Shown: one piece after another, positions 6,680 to 15,131 of the stretch
How positions within the stretch are numbered: position 1 is the first letter of the stretch
Layout of the letters: each line of letters starts with the position of its first letter
Virus record (IMG/VR): IMGVR_UViG_3300042470_000725
Coordinates: 1-50,335 of that record
DNA: 50,335 nt
Reading direction: 5' to 3' (one strand)
Origin: a virus
Position numbers and translations under genes: made by a program
Notes under the pieces: generated by a model
The model's database searches: none
The model's input: only the letters and a program-made list of their open reading frames with translations
What the model was told of the DNA's origin: nothing

Positions 6680-6879
6680 GCCGGGGCCTGACGTCCCATC
6701 AACGCGCGGCCCTGCACGGTTTGTCGCTTGGCCCGGTCTTTGGGTCCGCCAAGCACCCGCAATACGTCGCTCTTGAGCGTCGCTGTCTGGCGACCCGGGA
6801 AGTCATGTCCAGCACCGTGATGATAGTACGCTGGACGATCACGCACGCCGGCCGCCAAGCGCTGCAGGCGGGCCAATGA
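6676..6879 (+). CDS. Small protein, unknown function
   Basis: 67 residues from GTG 6676, overlapping the GapR-like stop as GTGA. Sequence SRGLTSHQRAALHGLSLGP, later MIVRWTITHAGRQALQAG; the end resembles a small winged-helix (TITHAGRQAL), which suggests nucleic-acid binding, but this is weak. Coupled to the next gene by ATGA. Confidence 0.6.
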   Translation: MSRGLTSHQRAALHGLSLGPVFGSAKHPQYVALERRCLATREVMSSTVMIVRWTITHAGRQALQAGQ

Positions 6880-7049
6880 GCGGCAAGAGCTACAAGCCGT
6901 GGGGAATGCGCCAAGACCAACGGCGCGCCTATCTAGCGCCCCCTACGCCCCCGCCAACGTGCCCCCGCTGCGAAACCCCCGCCACGGGCAAGCCGGGCGG
7001 GTGGTGGTGCGGCGAGTGCAGCGCGCCGGTCATAGGGCCGCGCCCATGA
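6876..7049 (+). CDS. Small zinc-ribbon protein
   Basis: 57 residues from ATG 6876, coupled to both neighbours by ATGA. A proline run leads into C29-P-R-C32 and C45-G-E-C48, a CxxC-x12-CxxC zinc ribbon. The N-terminus is basic (MSGKSYKPWGMRQDQRRAYL). Likely a small nucleic-acid or protein adaptor. The reading frame is supported by its tight overlaps and by the ordered cysteines. Confidence 0.65.
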   Translation: MSGKSYKPWGMRQDQRRAYLAPPTPPPTCPRCETPATGKPGGWWCGECSAPVIGPRP

Positions 7050-7360
7050 GCGCGCGCTTTCCGCCGACGGGCGACACGCCCCTAGATCGGATCCGGCGCG
7101 AGTATGACTTGCCCCCTGCGACCGCGTCGCTCTTGCTCGCCTTCCTCGAGCACCCCCCGGGCGCGTTTATCCCCCGGCACGAGCTGGCAAAACACTTCGG
7201 CCGGGCGCACCGGGCCGAATGCGTCCAGCCTCAACTTGACCTTCTCCGCAAACGCGTCGACGCATGGGCGTTCCGCGCGCCCCGGGGGCGGCAGCCCAAC
7301 GGCCGCTGCGTCGGGATCGACCCGGCGCTACACGAGCGATTGCGCGAGCTGGTCTCTTGA
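7046..7360 (+). CDS. Winged-helix-like small protein
   Basis: 104 residues from ATG 7046 (ATGA overlap). Helices DRIRREYDLPPATASLLLAF and RHELAKHFGRAH are followed by VQPQLDLLRKRV and a basic wing-like APRGRQPNGRCVGID. This order matches the winged helix-turn-helix of transcriptional effector domains. It could regulate the late genes that follow; no exact family assigned. Confidence 0.6.
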   Translation: MSARFPPTGDTPLDRIRREYDLPPATASLLLAFLEHPPGAFIPRHELAKHFGRAHRAECVQPQLDLLRKRVDAWAFRAPRGRQPNGRCVGIDPALHERLRELVS

Positions 7361-7393
7361 GGCATCTTGCCGCCGACTCAGGAGAGCGCGCGC

Positions 7394-7708
7394 GTGGCAA
7401 ACGGAATCCTTCAACCCCCTGAATTGCGCGGCGTCGGATCTCGTACGCACGTCCTGCCCGGCACGACCCGGACCTTTACCGGCACGAGCGCAGCGACCGC
7501 CGCGATCGACGCGGCCGAAGTGCTGCTCTACGCGACGCAAGCCTGTTGGGTGTACCCGGCGCAAGAGAGCACGGCCGCCGTCGTCGGGACGTCAATCCCG
7601 GTACCGGCCGGCATCCCGTTTTACATCCAGATTACGCCGGGCGACATCATCAACGTGGTCCGTGACGGCGCGGACGGTACGCTAACCATTATCGCGACGG
7701 CCCCGTAA
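7394..7708 (+). CDS. Small beta-rich virion-like protein, unknown function
   Basis: 104 residues from GTG 7394 behind AGGAGA. The sequence is beta-rich with many Thr/Ala/Val (TAAIDAAEVLLYATQACWVY, later IPFYIQITPGDIINVV), the style of small capsid-decorating or fibre-associated proteins. The TAA stop overlaps the ATG of the glycine-rich gene by one base, suggesting a joint role with it. Confidence 0.55.
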   Translation: MANGILQPPELRGVGSRTHVLPGTTRTFTGTSAATAAIDAAEVLLYATQACWVYPAQESTAAVVGTSIPVPAGIPFYIQITPGDIINVVRDGADGTLTIIATAP

Positions 7709-8511
7709 TGCTCATTGCCCCCGGCCTCATGGGGTGGAGCGTCGGCCGGCCCCTTGCCTTGATAGGAAATGAAATGGTCCGGTCTCAAGTTTTCACGTCA
7801 AGCGGGACTTGGGTGGTCCCTTCCGGCGTCAACACGATTGGCGCTCTGCTGGTCGGCGGCGGGTCGGGCGGCGGCGGCGGTCACGCCACGGGCGGCGGCG
7901 GCGGCGGGTCGGCGGGCGGCGGGACGATCATGCAAGACGGAATCCCCGTTACCCCCGGCTCAACCCTCACCGTGACCGTTGGCGCGGGTGGCGCGGGTGG
8001 CGCGATAGGATCCAACGGCACGGCCGGCACGCCGTCCTCAATATCCGGAGCGCTCCTCAACGTCCCGATCGCGGCTAACGGACTCGTGGGCGTCGCGGGT
8101 GCGGCCACTAACGGCGGGTCGGGCGGCAATGCCAGCGCGTCCCCGGGCTTGCCCTTTTCTTCCACAAGCGGCGGGGCCGGCGGCGCGGCGGCCGGGGCGT
8201 CTGGCGGCGTCTATACCGCGCTAGGCGGCGGTATCTACGGCGGCGGCTCTGGCGGCGCGGGGGCCGGCACGGGCGGCGGGGGCGGCGGACAAGGTCGCAA
8301 TTTCACCGCGTCTGGGGCCGTTGCGGGCGGCGCGAATATCGGCGGCGGATCCGGCGGCGGGTCGCTGGTCGGCGCTGGCGGGGCGGGCGGCGCGACGAGC
8401 GTCGCCGGGTCGTCTCCTGCGGCGGGTAACTACGGCGGCGGGGGCGGCGGAGGCGGACAGAACGCAGCGGGCGGCGCGGGCTTGGCCGGCGTAGTGGTGA
8501 TATACTTCTGA
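7708..8511 (+). CDS. Glycine-rich adhesin-like protein
   Basis: 267 residues. After a short leader, the segment VFTSSGTWVVPSGVNTIGAL opens the glycine-rich domain common at phage fibre tips, followed by about 220 residues dominated by Gly with Ala/Ser. In phages related to T2, Gly-rich segments in tip adhesins build polyglycine-II-type lattices that present receptor-binding loops, and a similar role is likely here. Its position, just before the lysis genes and far from the baseplate cluster, is unusual. No transmembrane segment. Confidence 0.7.
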   Translation: MLIAPGLMGWSVGRPLALIGNEMVRSQVFTSSGTWVVPSGVNTIGALLVGGGSGGGGGHATGGGGGGSAGGGTIMQDGIPVTPGSTLTVTVGAGGAGGAIGSNGTAGTPSSISGALLNVPIAANGLVGVAGAATNGGSGGNASASPGLPFSSTSGGAGGAAAGASGGVYTALGGGIYGGGSGGAGAGTGGGGGGQGRNFTASGAVAGGANIGGGSGGGSLVGAGGAGGATSVAGSSPAAGNYGGGGGGGGQNAAGGAGLAGVVVIYF

Positions 8512-8933
8512 TGGGACAAGCGGTGTCGACTCCACGTATGGATGATTTGCTTGCGCCTGCGGGCGTAACGATCTTACGCGCTAGCGAGAAGGGCCGCCGC
8601 TTGGAACCGCGAGTAAATCCGAACGAAGTGGCCCTTGAGCTCTTCCGGGAGCTCGGGGCGTCCGTGCGCCGGATCGACGACAAACTAGACCTTGCCCGGG
8701 ACGAGCTGGCGGAAATACGCGGCGCGGGAATTCCGGACGCTTTGGCGACCCTGTCGCGCGAGCACGCGGACCACAAGGCGCGCCTAGCGAAGCTCGAGGA
8801 GGCGGCTCGCACGGCGACCGCCGTCGCTAAACCGTGGTGGTGGTTCGGCCGCGAGCTGGTCAAGCCGCTTATTGCGTCGGCCGTTGGCGCGGCGGCGGCC
8901 CTGCTGGCGATCAAGGGCGCGCCATCCCCGTGA
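8511..8933 (+). CDS. Coiled-coil protein with C-terminal membrane anchor (XhlA-like or holin partner)
   Basis: 140 residues: a charged helical region (ELFRELGASVRRIDDKLDLA and LSREHADHKARLAKLEEAA) predicted as coiled coil, then a C-terminal hydrophobic segment LVKPLIASAVGAAAALLAI. This layout recalls XhlA-type haemolysin/holin helpers. It overlaps the next gene by GTGA and heads the lysis cassette. The assignment is by architecture and context. Confidence 0.55.
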   Translation: MGQAVSTPRMDDLLAPAGVTILRASEKGRRLEPRVNPNEVALELFRELGASVRRIDDKLDLARDELAEIRGAGIPDALATLSREHADHKARLAKLEEAARTATAVAKPWWWFGRELVKPLIASAVGAAAALLAIKGAPSP

Positions 8934-9214
8934 AATGGGCTAAGGATCTCTTCTACGGCCCGGACGGCGAGACGCTGCACTTGGGCCGTTGCGGGTCGGT
9001 CCCCATGTTTTTCAGCGGCCTAACGCTCCCTTGGGTCCAACTCTTCCGCTCCGGGTCGATCGACTACGCGTCGACCATGGTCGGATATACGGCGCTCGCC
9101 GGGGCGGTATGGGTGCTTGTGCAAGGGGCAAAAAATATGGACATAATGCCCGGCACGCCCCCGCCGGCTAACCCGGCCCCGGGCGGCAAGCCAACGGGGG
9201 CCCCAACACCATGA
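8930..9214 (+). CDS. Small membrane protein, holin candidate
   Basis: 94 residues from GTG 8930. A hydrophobic stretch MFFSGLTLPWVQLF and a clearer membrane segment MVGYTALAGAVWVLVQGA are followed by a Pro/Gly-rich tail. Placed directly before the endolysin and overlapping its start by ATGA, it is the best holin candidate, although the second segment could also make it a one-pass helper. Confidence 0.55.
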   Translation: MKWAKDLFYGPDGETLHLGRCGSVPMFFSGLTLPWVQLFRSGSIDYASTMVGYTALAGAVWVLVQGAKNMDIMPGTPPPANPAPGGKPTGAPTP

Positions 9215-9825
9215 CGCAGCTAGGCAACGCGCCGGAATTCTACAAAGCGCTCCGGGCGCACAAGATCATGGGCGTGACCCTAGATCAAATCGAAGTCGAC
9301 GGAATCGAAACGCTGTTGCGCGCCATGGGCAACGCGGGATGGGGCCGACGCTTCACCGCGTACGGGCTGGCGACCGCGTACCACGAGACCGCCGGGACCA
9401 TGCGGCCGGTTCACGAGTACGGCTCGTACGAGTATCTCCGGAACAATTACGACGTCACGGGCCGCCGGCCGGCCATGGCGCGCAACATGGGCAACATCAA
9501 CCCGGGCGACGGCGTACGGTACGCCGGCCGGGGATACGTCCAGCTTACGTGGCGCAACAACTATGTGCGGGCCGGGCAGGCGCTTGGCCGGGATCTGGTC
9601 ACGCATCCCGACGACGCCATGCTTCCGGACGTGGCGGCCGACGTCATGACGCGCGGCATGGCGGAAGGCTGGTTTACCGGCCGCAAGCTGTCCGATTTTA
9701 TCACCGCCGCCCGATGCGACTTCAAAGGCGCGCGGGCCGTCATCAACGGCACGGACAAGGCGGCGATCATCGCCAACGTCGCCGACAAATTCCTTGACTG
9801 TCTAACCGCCGGGGGATGGGCGTGA
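9211..9825 (+). CDS. Endolysin, GH19 (chitinase-like) family
   Basis: 204 residues covering a single GH19-like domain that hydrolyses the glycan strands of peptidoglycan. The segment AYGLATAYHETAGTMRPVHE contains E59, the likely catalytic acid, and E69 nearby; GVRYAGRGYVQLTWRNNY is the second signature of this family. No signal peptide is seen, so release probably depends on the holin genes upstream. Overlaps the Rz gene that follows. Confidence 0.9.
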   Translation: MTQLGNAPEFYKALRAHKIMGVTLDQIEVDGIETLLRAMGNAGWGRRFTAYGLATAYHETAGTMRPVHEYGSYEYLRNNYDVTGRRPAMARNMGNINPGDGVRYAGRGYVQLTWRNNYVRAGQALGRDLVTHPDDAMLPDVAADVMTRGMAEGWFTGRKLSDFITAARCDFKGARAVINGTDKAAIIANVADKFLDCLTAGGWA

Positions 9826-10193
9826 TTCCGCTTTGGGGATACCCCGCCGCCCTTGCCGCCGCTCTCGCGCTTGTGGTCGGGATCCAGACGGCTCGGGTCG
9901 AAAACCTGCACCGCGACTTGACGGCCGCCCGGGAACAAACCAAGGCGGCCCGGGATCTCACGGCGGCGAGCGAGCGGGCGCGTGACCGTGAGTCCAAGGC
10001 GGCCTTTGCCAGCTTCGAAGGGCTGCAAACAACTTGTGTCGCCATGAGCGCGGCGGCCGTCCAGAAGGGTCGAACCATTGAACGGATTGTATCAGCGCCG
10101 GGCCCTGTTGCTGGCGGCGCTCGCGGTATCGTTGGCGCTCTCGAGTTGCGCGAGCTGGTCGGCCAAGCCCCCGCCGCCCCCGGTACGCCCTGA
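9816..10193 (+). CDS. i-spanin (Rz-like)
   Basis: 125 residues with one N-terminal membrane helix (YPAALAAALALVVGIQ) and a periplasmic helical region with Arg/Glu/Lys repeats (NLHRDLTAAREQTKAARDL). This is the layout of an inner-membrane spanin, which joins with an outer-membrane lipoprotein to fuse the membranes in the last step of lysis. ATG 9816 is used; GTG 9822 would give the GTGA overlap seen elsewhere in this genome. The o-spanin gene is embedded in its 3' end. Confidence 0.75.
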   Translation: MGVIPLWGYPAALAAALALVVGIQTARVENLHRDLTAAREQTKAARDLTAASERARDRESKAAFASFEGLQTTCVAMSAAAVQKGRTIERIVSAPGPVAGGARGIVGALELRELVGQAPAAPGTP

Positions 10194-10389
10194 CACTTGC
10201 CCGCCGGCCCTGTCCGCCCCCGTCCCGGACGCCCCGCGCGTACCGGACGGCGCGGGCTTCCCGGCCCCGGTCACGCCCGAAGAGCGGACCGCCGTCGGCG
10301 TGTATCTGTCGTGGCTGGCGGCTTTTGCGGACTCTGACACGCTGGTTCGCGAGAGAATGCGTCTTGCGCGGGCCGGCTGCGTCCAGTAG
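10078..10389 (+). CDS. o-spanin lipoprotein (Rz1-like), embedded in Rz
   Basis: 103 residues in another frame, starting inside the Rz gene at TTG 10078 (TTG 10087 is an alternative). A signal peptide LLLAALAVSLALSSCAS ends in the lipobox L-S-S-C, followed by a Pro-rich stretch (KPPPPPVRP), as in Rz1 lipoproteins. The embedded arrangement is itself a hallmark of Rz/Rz1 pairs. The lysis cassette ends here, before a terminator. Confidence 0.8.
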   Translation: MNGLYQRRALLLAALAVSLALSSCASWSAKPPPPPVRPDTCPPALSAPVPDAPRVPDGAGFPAPVTPEERTAVGVYLSWLAAFADSDTLVRERMRLARAGCVQ

Positions 10390-10433
10390 CTTCCGCCCTG
10401 CATGGATCGGTCTCCCTACTGTTGACGTGCAGC

Positions 10434-10475
10434 AAGGCCCGCGCTTCCTCCCCCGGCGAGCGCGGGCCTTGTCAT
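10434..10475 (+). terminator. Rho-independent terminator after the lysis genes
   Basis: AAGGCCCGCGCT (10434-10445) and AGCGCGGGCCTT (10459-10470) form a perfect 12-bp stem with a 13-base loop. The downstream tract is only GTCATTT, so the U-run is weak. It separates the terS/lysis block from the terL block. Confidence 0.7.
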
Positions 10476-10526
10476 TTCCGGGCCCGGGCGTCATAGTCCG
10501 ACCACGCCCAAGGGAGGGGCGCTTTC

Positions 10527-10886
10527 ATGCCAATCTGTCCAGACAATCTATGTACCGGCACGCACTACCTCGCGGACTCGCCAGAGCTAGGCGCTTGCCC
10601 GTCCTGCTGCACGCCGGAAGCCATGCAACGGCTAGACCGGACCGTTGCGGCCCTTACCGCGCCGAAACCCTTTAGCGAGCAACTAGACGAGCTCGAGGGC
10701 ATGGTTAGCACCATGCGCGACACGTTCCGGGCGATGGAGCTCGAGCGTGACGAGCTGCAGGACACCGTCGCGGACGCCACGGCCGCGCTGCGACGACACT
10801 TGAGCGAGGCGGGCCAAGCGTCCGACCCGGTCACGCTCCCGCCCGGCGCGCTTCGGACGCTTCTCGAGTCCCTGAATCTGTTGTGA
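10527..10886 (+). CDS. Cys-rich/coiled-coil protein upstream of terL
   Basis: 119 residues from ATG 10527 behind AAGGGAGGGG. The N-terminus has C4, C9, C24, C27 and C28 (ACPSCCTPE), a possible zinc site; the rest is helical with a coiled-coil stretch MRDTFRAMELERDELQDTVA. Overlaps terL by GTGA, so the two are co-translated. It may assist packaging, but no family is recognised. Confidence 0.6.
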   Translation: MPICPDNLCTGTHYLADSPELGACPSCCTPEAMQRLDRTVAALTAPKPFSEQLDELEGMVSTMRDTFRAMELERDELQDTVADATAALRRHLSEAGQASDPVTLPPGALRTLLESLNLL

Positions 10887-12532
10887 CCCCGGAAGGCTTT
10901 GACTGGCAGGCCCCGGACTATACGGCCGTCTTTAACGCCCGGATGAAGCGGCTCGCTTGGATTCGCGAGGATCCAGACGTCCGTTTGCCGCCGCTTAAGG
11001 TGTTCTATCGGGAATACCCGGCGCAATTCATCCAAGATTGGGGCGTGACCTTCGACCCGCGTAACGCCGACGTCGACATTCCGACGTTGGTCCCCTTCCT
11101 GTTGTTCCCGAAACAAGAGGAATGGATAGCGTGGGTGCTCGATAGCTGGCGGAACCGTCGTCACGGGCTCACCGAGAAGAGCCGCGATTGTGGCGTGTCG
11201 TGGCTGGCGATTGCCCTTAGCTGCAGCCTTTGCCTATTCCGCGACGGGATGGTTATCGGCTTCGGGTCACGCAAGGAAGAGTACGTCGACAAAATCGACG
11301 CGCCTAAAAGCCTGTTCTACAAAGCGCGCAAGTTCATGGAATACTTGCCGCCGGAATTCCGGGGCGGCTTTAATTTGAAAATTCACGCCCCGCATATGCG
11401 TATGAGCTTCCCAAATACCGGGTCGCACATCGCTGGTGAGGCGGGAAACAATATCGGTCGGGGCGATCGGGCCGCGCTCTATTTTTTCGACGAAGCGGCG
11501 CACCACGAGCAACCCGTTCTGGTCGACGCGGCCCTGTCCGCGACGACAAACTGCAGAATGGACGTGTCGTCAGTCAACGGGCCCGCAAACCCCTTCGCGC
11601 AAAAGCGCTTCTCGTGGCCTAGCGGGCAAATTTTTATTTTCGACTGGCGAGACGACCCGCGCAAATCTCAAGACTGGTACGACAAGCTTAAAGCCCCGGG
11701 GGGTCTCGACCCCGTGAGTTTGGCGCAGGAAGTCGACCGCGACTATAACGCCAGTCAACAGGGCGTGCTGATACCGTCGGCGTGGGTGCAGGCGGCGATC
11801 GACGCTCACCTAAAGTTAGGCATTGCTCCCGTCGGCGGACGTACGGGCGGCTTCGACGTGGCGGACGAAGGGAAGGACGCCCTAGCCCTCGCGCTTCTCA
11901 ACGGCTGGTATCTGGAAGAGCTGCACGAGTGGTACGGCAAGGGCGACGATATTTTCTCGAGCGTCGAAAAAGTCTTCATGCTTTGCGACGACTTCGGCGC
12001 GCCGGGCTTCAAGTATGACAGCGACGGGCTAGGCGTCGGCGTTCGGGGCGACGCCCGGGTGATCAATGCGACCCGGCTCGGGGCGGGCCGGCATATGCTG
12101 GACGTCCGGCCCTTCCGGGGATCTGCAGAAGTGTACGACCCGGAAGGCTTCGTCGACCCGCGCGAGAAGACAAACCCGGACCGCAACCCGCTCTTGGCGC
12201 GGCGTAACAAAGACTTTTTTGTCAATTGCAAAGCGCAATCGTGGTGGTCGCTCCGGCGGCGCTTCGAAGCGACGTTTAGGGCCGTGACGGAAAGCGCGCC
12301 CTATAACCCGGACGATCTCATAAGCCTGTCCGGCCGGCTCCCCTTGCTCGGGAAGCTAACTGGCGAGCTCTCTCAACCGACGTACGATCTGCGCAACGGC
12401 AAGATATTGATTGAAAAGACGCCCGACGGGAGCAAAAGCCCGAACCTAGCGGACGCCGTCATGATCGCATACAGTCGCACGTCGCGAGAGCCCATGCGGA
12501 TTCGGGCCGGCGTCGCAGGAGACATAAGATAG
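10883..12532 (+). CDS. terL: Terminase large subunit (packaging ATPase and nuclease)
   Basis: 549 residues. The ATPase has a deviant Walker A E98-K-S-R-D-C-G-V-S-W107 of the kind common in large terminases, and a Walker B L-Y-F-F-D203-E204 with the catalytic glutamate. The C-terminal RNase H-like nuclease has G-G-F-D325-V-A-D-E-G, later CDDFGAPGFKYDSDGLG and a final LADAVMIAYSR. Together these drive DNA into the prohead and cut it. Starts at GTG 10883; the TAG stop overlaps the portal GTG by one base. About 4.6 kb of lysis and small genes separate it from terS. Confidence 0.93.
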   Translation: MTPEGFDWQAPDYTAVFNARMKRLAWIREDPDVRLPPLKVFYREYPAQFIQDWGVTFDPRNADVDIPTLVPFLLFPKQEEWIAWVLDSWRNRRHGLTEKSRDCGVSWLAIALSCSLCLFRDGMVIGFGSRKEEYVDKIDAPKSLFYKARKFMEYLPPEFRGGFNLKIHAPHMRMSFPNTGSHIAGEAGNNIGRGDRAALYFFDEAAHHEQPVLVDAALSATTNCRMDVSSVNGPANPFAQKRFSWPSGQIFIFDWRDDPRKSQDWYDKLKAPGGLDPVSLAQEVDRDYNASQQGVLIPSAWVQAAIDAHLKLGIAPVGGRTGGFDVADEGKDALALALLNGWYLEELHEWYGKGDDIFSSVEKVFMLCDDFGAPGFKYDSDGLGVGVRGDARVINATRLGAGRHMLDVRPFRGSAEVYDPEGFVDPREKTNPDRNPLLARRNKDFFVNCKAQSWWSLRRRFEATFRAVTESAPYNPDDLISLSGRLPLLGKLTGELSQPTYDLRNGKILIEKTPDGSKSPNLADAVMIAYSRTSREPMRIRAGVAGDIR

Positions 12533-14994
12533 TGAGCGCAGCACGCCCCCGCCGTCAAATGAAGCTGCGTCCCGGCGTGGCGCGCGAGATCCAGCGCCCC
12601 GGACAGGACGCGGCGACCTTTGCGCCGTATGTCCCGGCCCCGGGCGTCGCGCCTAAATCGGCGTCATCCCTTGCCATGGACAGCACCGTCTACGCGTGGG
12701 CAACGCAGGCGTCCGTTGCGTACGGCGAGGGACTGGCATTCCTTGGGTACCCCTACCTAACGCAGCTCGCCCAACGGCCGGAATTCCGCCAGATCTCGAC
12801 CATTTGGGCGAAGGAAATGACTCGCCGATGGGTCAAGATCACGTCGGCGGGCGGCGATGCGGACGAAGAGAAGATTAAGGTTATCGAGGCCGAAATGCGC
12901 AAGCTTCGGGTCCGCGACGCCTTCCGCAACGCGACGCTGCTAGATGGGTTCTTCGGCCGCTCGCATATCTTCCTAGATTTCGGCCCGTCCAAGCCCGGCG
13001 AGCTGGAAACGCCGCTCGTGCTGGACCCGCGCAAGATCCGGCCCGGATCGTTCCGGGGGCTTCGCGTCGTGGAGCCGACTTGGGTCTATCCCAACGCGTA
13101 CAACACGGCCGACCCGCTAGACGAAAATTACTACAGACCGCGTGACTGGTTCGTCATGGGGAACCGCGTGCATCGCTCCCGGCTCATGACGTTCGTTTCT
13201 CAAGACGTCCCGGACCTTCTCAAACCGTCGTACAGCTTCGGCGGCCTGTCGCGCACTCAACAGGCCATGCCCTACGTCGACAACTGGATTCGTACGCGCC
13301 AAAGCGTGAGCGACCTTCTGCACAGCTTTTCCAAGACGATTCTAAAAACCAACATGTCGGCCGTCCTGCAGGGCGGCGGCGCGGACGCGTTGAACGAGCG
13401 GGCGTCCCTGTACGCGGCAACCCGTGACAATAAAGACCTGATTATGGTCGACATGACGGAAGAGGACATCGTTGACGTTTCGACACCGCTCGGGTCGCTG
13501 GACAAGCTGCAAGCGCAGTCGCAAGAGCAAATGTCGTCGATCGCCGGGATCCCGCTCGTGGTGCTCCTAGGCATCACGCCGTCCGGGCTCAACGCGTCCA
13601 GCGACGGCGAAATCAAGACGTTTTACGCGGCGGTCAAGGCGGCTCAAGAGGATCTATTCACGGACCCGCTCAACGTCGTTCTGGCGGTCATGCAGCTCTC
13701 CCTGTTCGGCAAGGTCGATCCTAACATTGGCTTTGAATATCTCCCGCTTTGGGAAGATGACGACACGGCGCGGGCCGGCGTGCAAAAGACCATGAGCGAG
13801 ATCGACACGAGCTATCTGGACGCGGGCGTCCTGTCCCCGGAAGAGGTACGCGAGCGGCTGGCAAACGACCCGGAAAGCCCCTATTCGGGTCTGGACCTAA
13901 GCGCGCCCCCGCCAGAGCCCCCGGAGCCGGACGTACCGGACGACGAAGGGGACGGGTCGGAGCTTCCCGCGCAAGACGCGGAATGGGACGAAGGCAAACA
14001 CAAGCGCGCCGACAACGGGCAGTTTGGCGAGGGGGGCGGCGGCTCAAACAAGCGTGACCCTGCGCCGGCCGCCAGCGAAGAGACGCCCGAAGCCAAGGCG
14101 GCTCGGGAAGCGGAAGAGCGCCGCGTTGAAATGGCCCGGCGCGCCGAAGTCCGGAAAGCGCACGCGGGCCCGGGCTTTAACCGTTCGGACGCTTTCACGG
14201 CGCCGGCGGACTTTAACGCGGCCGACTTCGCCCGGACGCATGACAAATTCGACGTTACCGAATCGGACATCATCAACGGCTTCCCGGACGATACGAGCGA
14301 GCGGATAAAGGACGTCGAAGGGCGTATTGCCGCCCGCGCGCCGACGAACCACGAACATAAGCAAGCGGACGGGAGCTGGACGCCAGAGCGGGCCGCCCTG
14401 CACAAGTCGATCATTGACGAAGTGTTCGCTAAGGAGAAGGTCGACGCGGCTCGCCCGGCGGACGGGGAAGCCCCGACGTTTACCGTGCTTGGCGGCCGGG
14501 GCGGGTCCGGCAAGTCTTGGTTTGAGGGTCACGTGTACGACCCGGAGCGCGCAATCGTGCTGGACCCGGACAAGATCAAGGCGAAACTGCCCGAATTCGA
14601 GGGATGGAACGCCGCGCAAGTGCACGAGGAGTCAAGCGAGATCGCGGACGAGATAACCCGCGTCGCTCAAGAAAACGGGCTCAATCTCGTGCATGATGCG
14701 ACCATGAAAAGCCCGGAGAAGGCTAAGGCGCTCGTGCAGGGCTTCAAGGAGCGCGGCTATCGGGTCGAAGCGCACTACATGCACCTTCCCCGCCAAGAGG
14801 CGGCCAAACGTGCCGTTGGGCGTTTCCTCAACCCGAAAAGCGGGCGCTACGTTCCGCCGTCGATCGTGCTCGGGAACACCGAGAACGAAAAGTCATTTGA
14901 GGGCGTTAAGGATCTGGTCGACGCTTGGTCCTTCCGCGACAACAACGTCCCGCAAAACACGCCGCCCGTTCTGATATCGGAGAGCCGCCCATGA
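12532..14994 (+). CDS. Portal protein (DUF1073 type) fused to a zeta-toxin-like kinase domain
   Basis: 820 residues. Residues about 45-430 are a DUF1073-type portal (segments SSLAMDSTVYAWATQASVAY and PEFRQISTIWAKEMTRRWVK, then SIAGIPLVVLLGITPSGLNA), forming the ring through which DNA enters the head. An acidic, proline-rich linker leads to a GKHKRADNGQFGEGGG segment (about 489-504), a joint often seen before C-terminal cargo domains in phage head proteins. Residues about 600-815 carry a P-loop kinase: Walker A G-G-R-G-G-S-G-K661-S-W, then VLDPDKIK, NLVHDATMKS and basic residues in KRAVGRFLNP, resembling zeta/PezT toxins, which phosphorylate UDP-N-acetylglucosamine. The two halves are in one frame. 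The activity and timing of the kinase are inferred. Confidence 0.85.
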   Translation: MSAARPRRQMKLRPGVAREIQRPGQDAATFAPYVPAPGVAPKSASSLAMDSTVYAWATQASVAYGEGLAFLGYPYLTQLAQRPEFRQISTIWAKEMTRRWVKITSAGGDADEEKIKVIEAEMRKLRVRDAFRNATLLDGFFGRSHIFLDFGPSKPGELETPLVLDPRKIRPGSFRGLRVVEPTWVYPNAYNTADPLDENYYRPRDWFVMGNRVHRSRLMTFVSQDVPDLLKPSYSFGGLSRTQQAMPYVDNWIRTRQSVSDLLHSFSKTILKTNMSAVLQGGGADALNERASLYAATRDNKDLIMVDMTEEDIVDVSTPLGSLDKLQAQSQEQMSSIAGIPLVVLLGITPSGLNASSDGEIKTFYAAVKAAQEDLFTDPLNVVLAVMQLSLFGKVDPNIGFEYLPLWEDDDTARAGVQKTMSEIDTSYLDAGVLSPEEVRERLANDPESPYSGLDLSAPPPEPPEPDVPDDEGDGSELPAQDAEWDEGKHKRADNGQFGEGGGGSNKRDPAPAASEETPEAKAAREAEERRVEMARRAEVRKAHAGPGFNRSDAFTAPADFNAADFARTHDKFDVTESDIINGFPDDTSERIKDVEGRIAARAPTNHEHKQADGSWTPERAALHKSIIDEVFAKEKVDAARPADGEAPTFTVLGGRGGSGKSWFEGHVYDPERAIVLDPDKIKAKLPEFEGWNAAQVHEESSEIADEITRVAQENGLNLVHDATMKSPEKAKALVQGFKERGYRVEAHYMHLPRQEAAKRAVGRFLNPKSGRYVPPSIVLGNTENEKSFEGVKDLVDAWSFRDNNVPQNTPPVLISESRP

Positions 14995-15131
14995 TTCCGT
15001 CCCCGGCCGAAGCCCCGGACCTATACGACGACGACGACGCCCGCCCCTTGCGGGACGGGACGTCAATCCAGTACACGCCCCCGCCGTGGCTTAAGAACCC
15101 GTCTCCTGCGCCCGCCAGCGACGACGCATAA
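14991..15131 (+). CDS. Small acidic protein after the portal-kinase gene
   Basis: 46 residues from ATG 14991, coupled to the portal stop by ATGA. Sequence begins MIPSPAEAPDLYDDDDARPL and ends in Pro/Ser/Asp. Because it is acidic, tiny and translated right after a zeta-like kinase, it could be an inhibitor of it, though it shows no likeness to known epsilon or PezA antitoxins. Its 3' end overlaps the convergent gene at 15091. Confidence 0.5.
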   Translation: MIPSPAEAPDLYDDDDARPLRDGTSIQYTPPPWLKNPSPAPASDDA

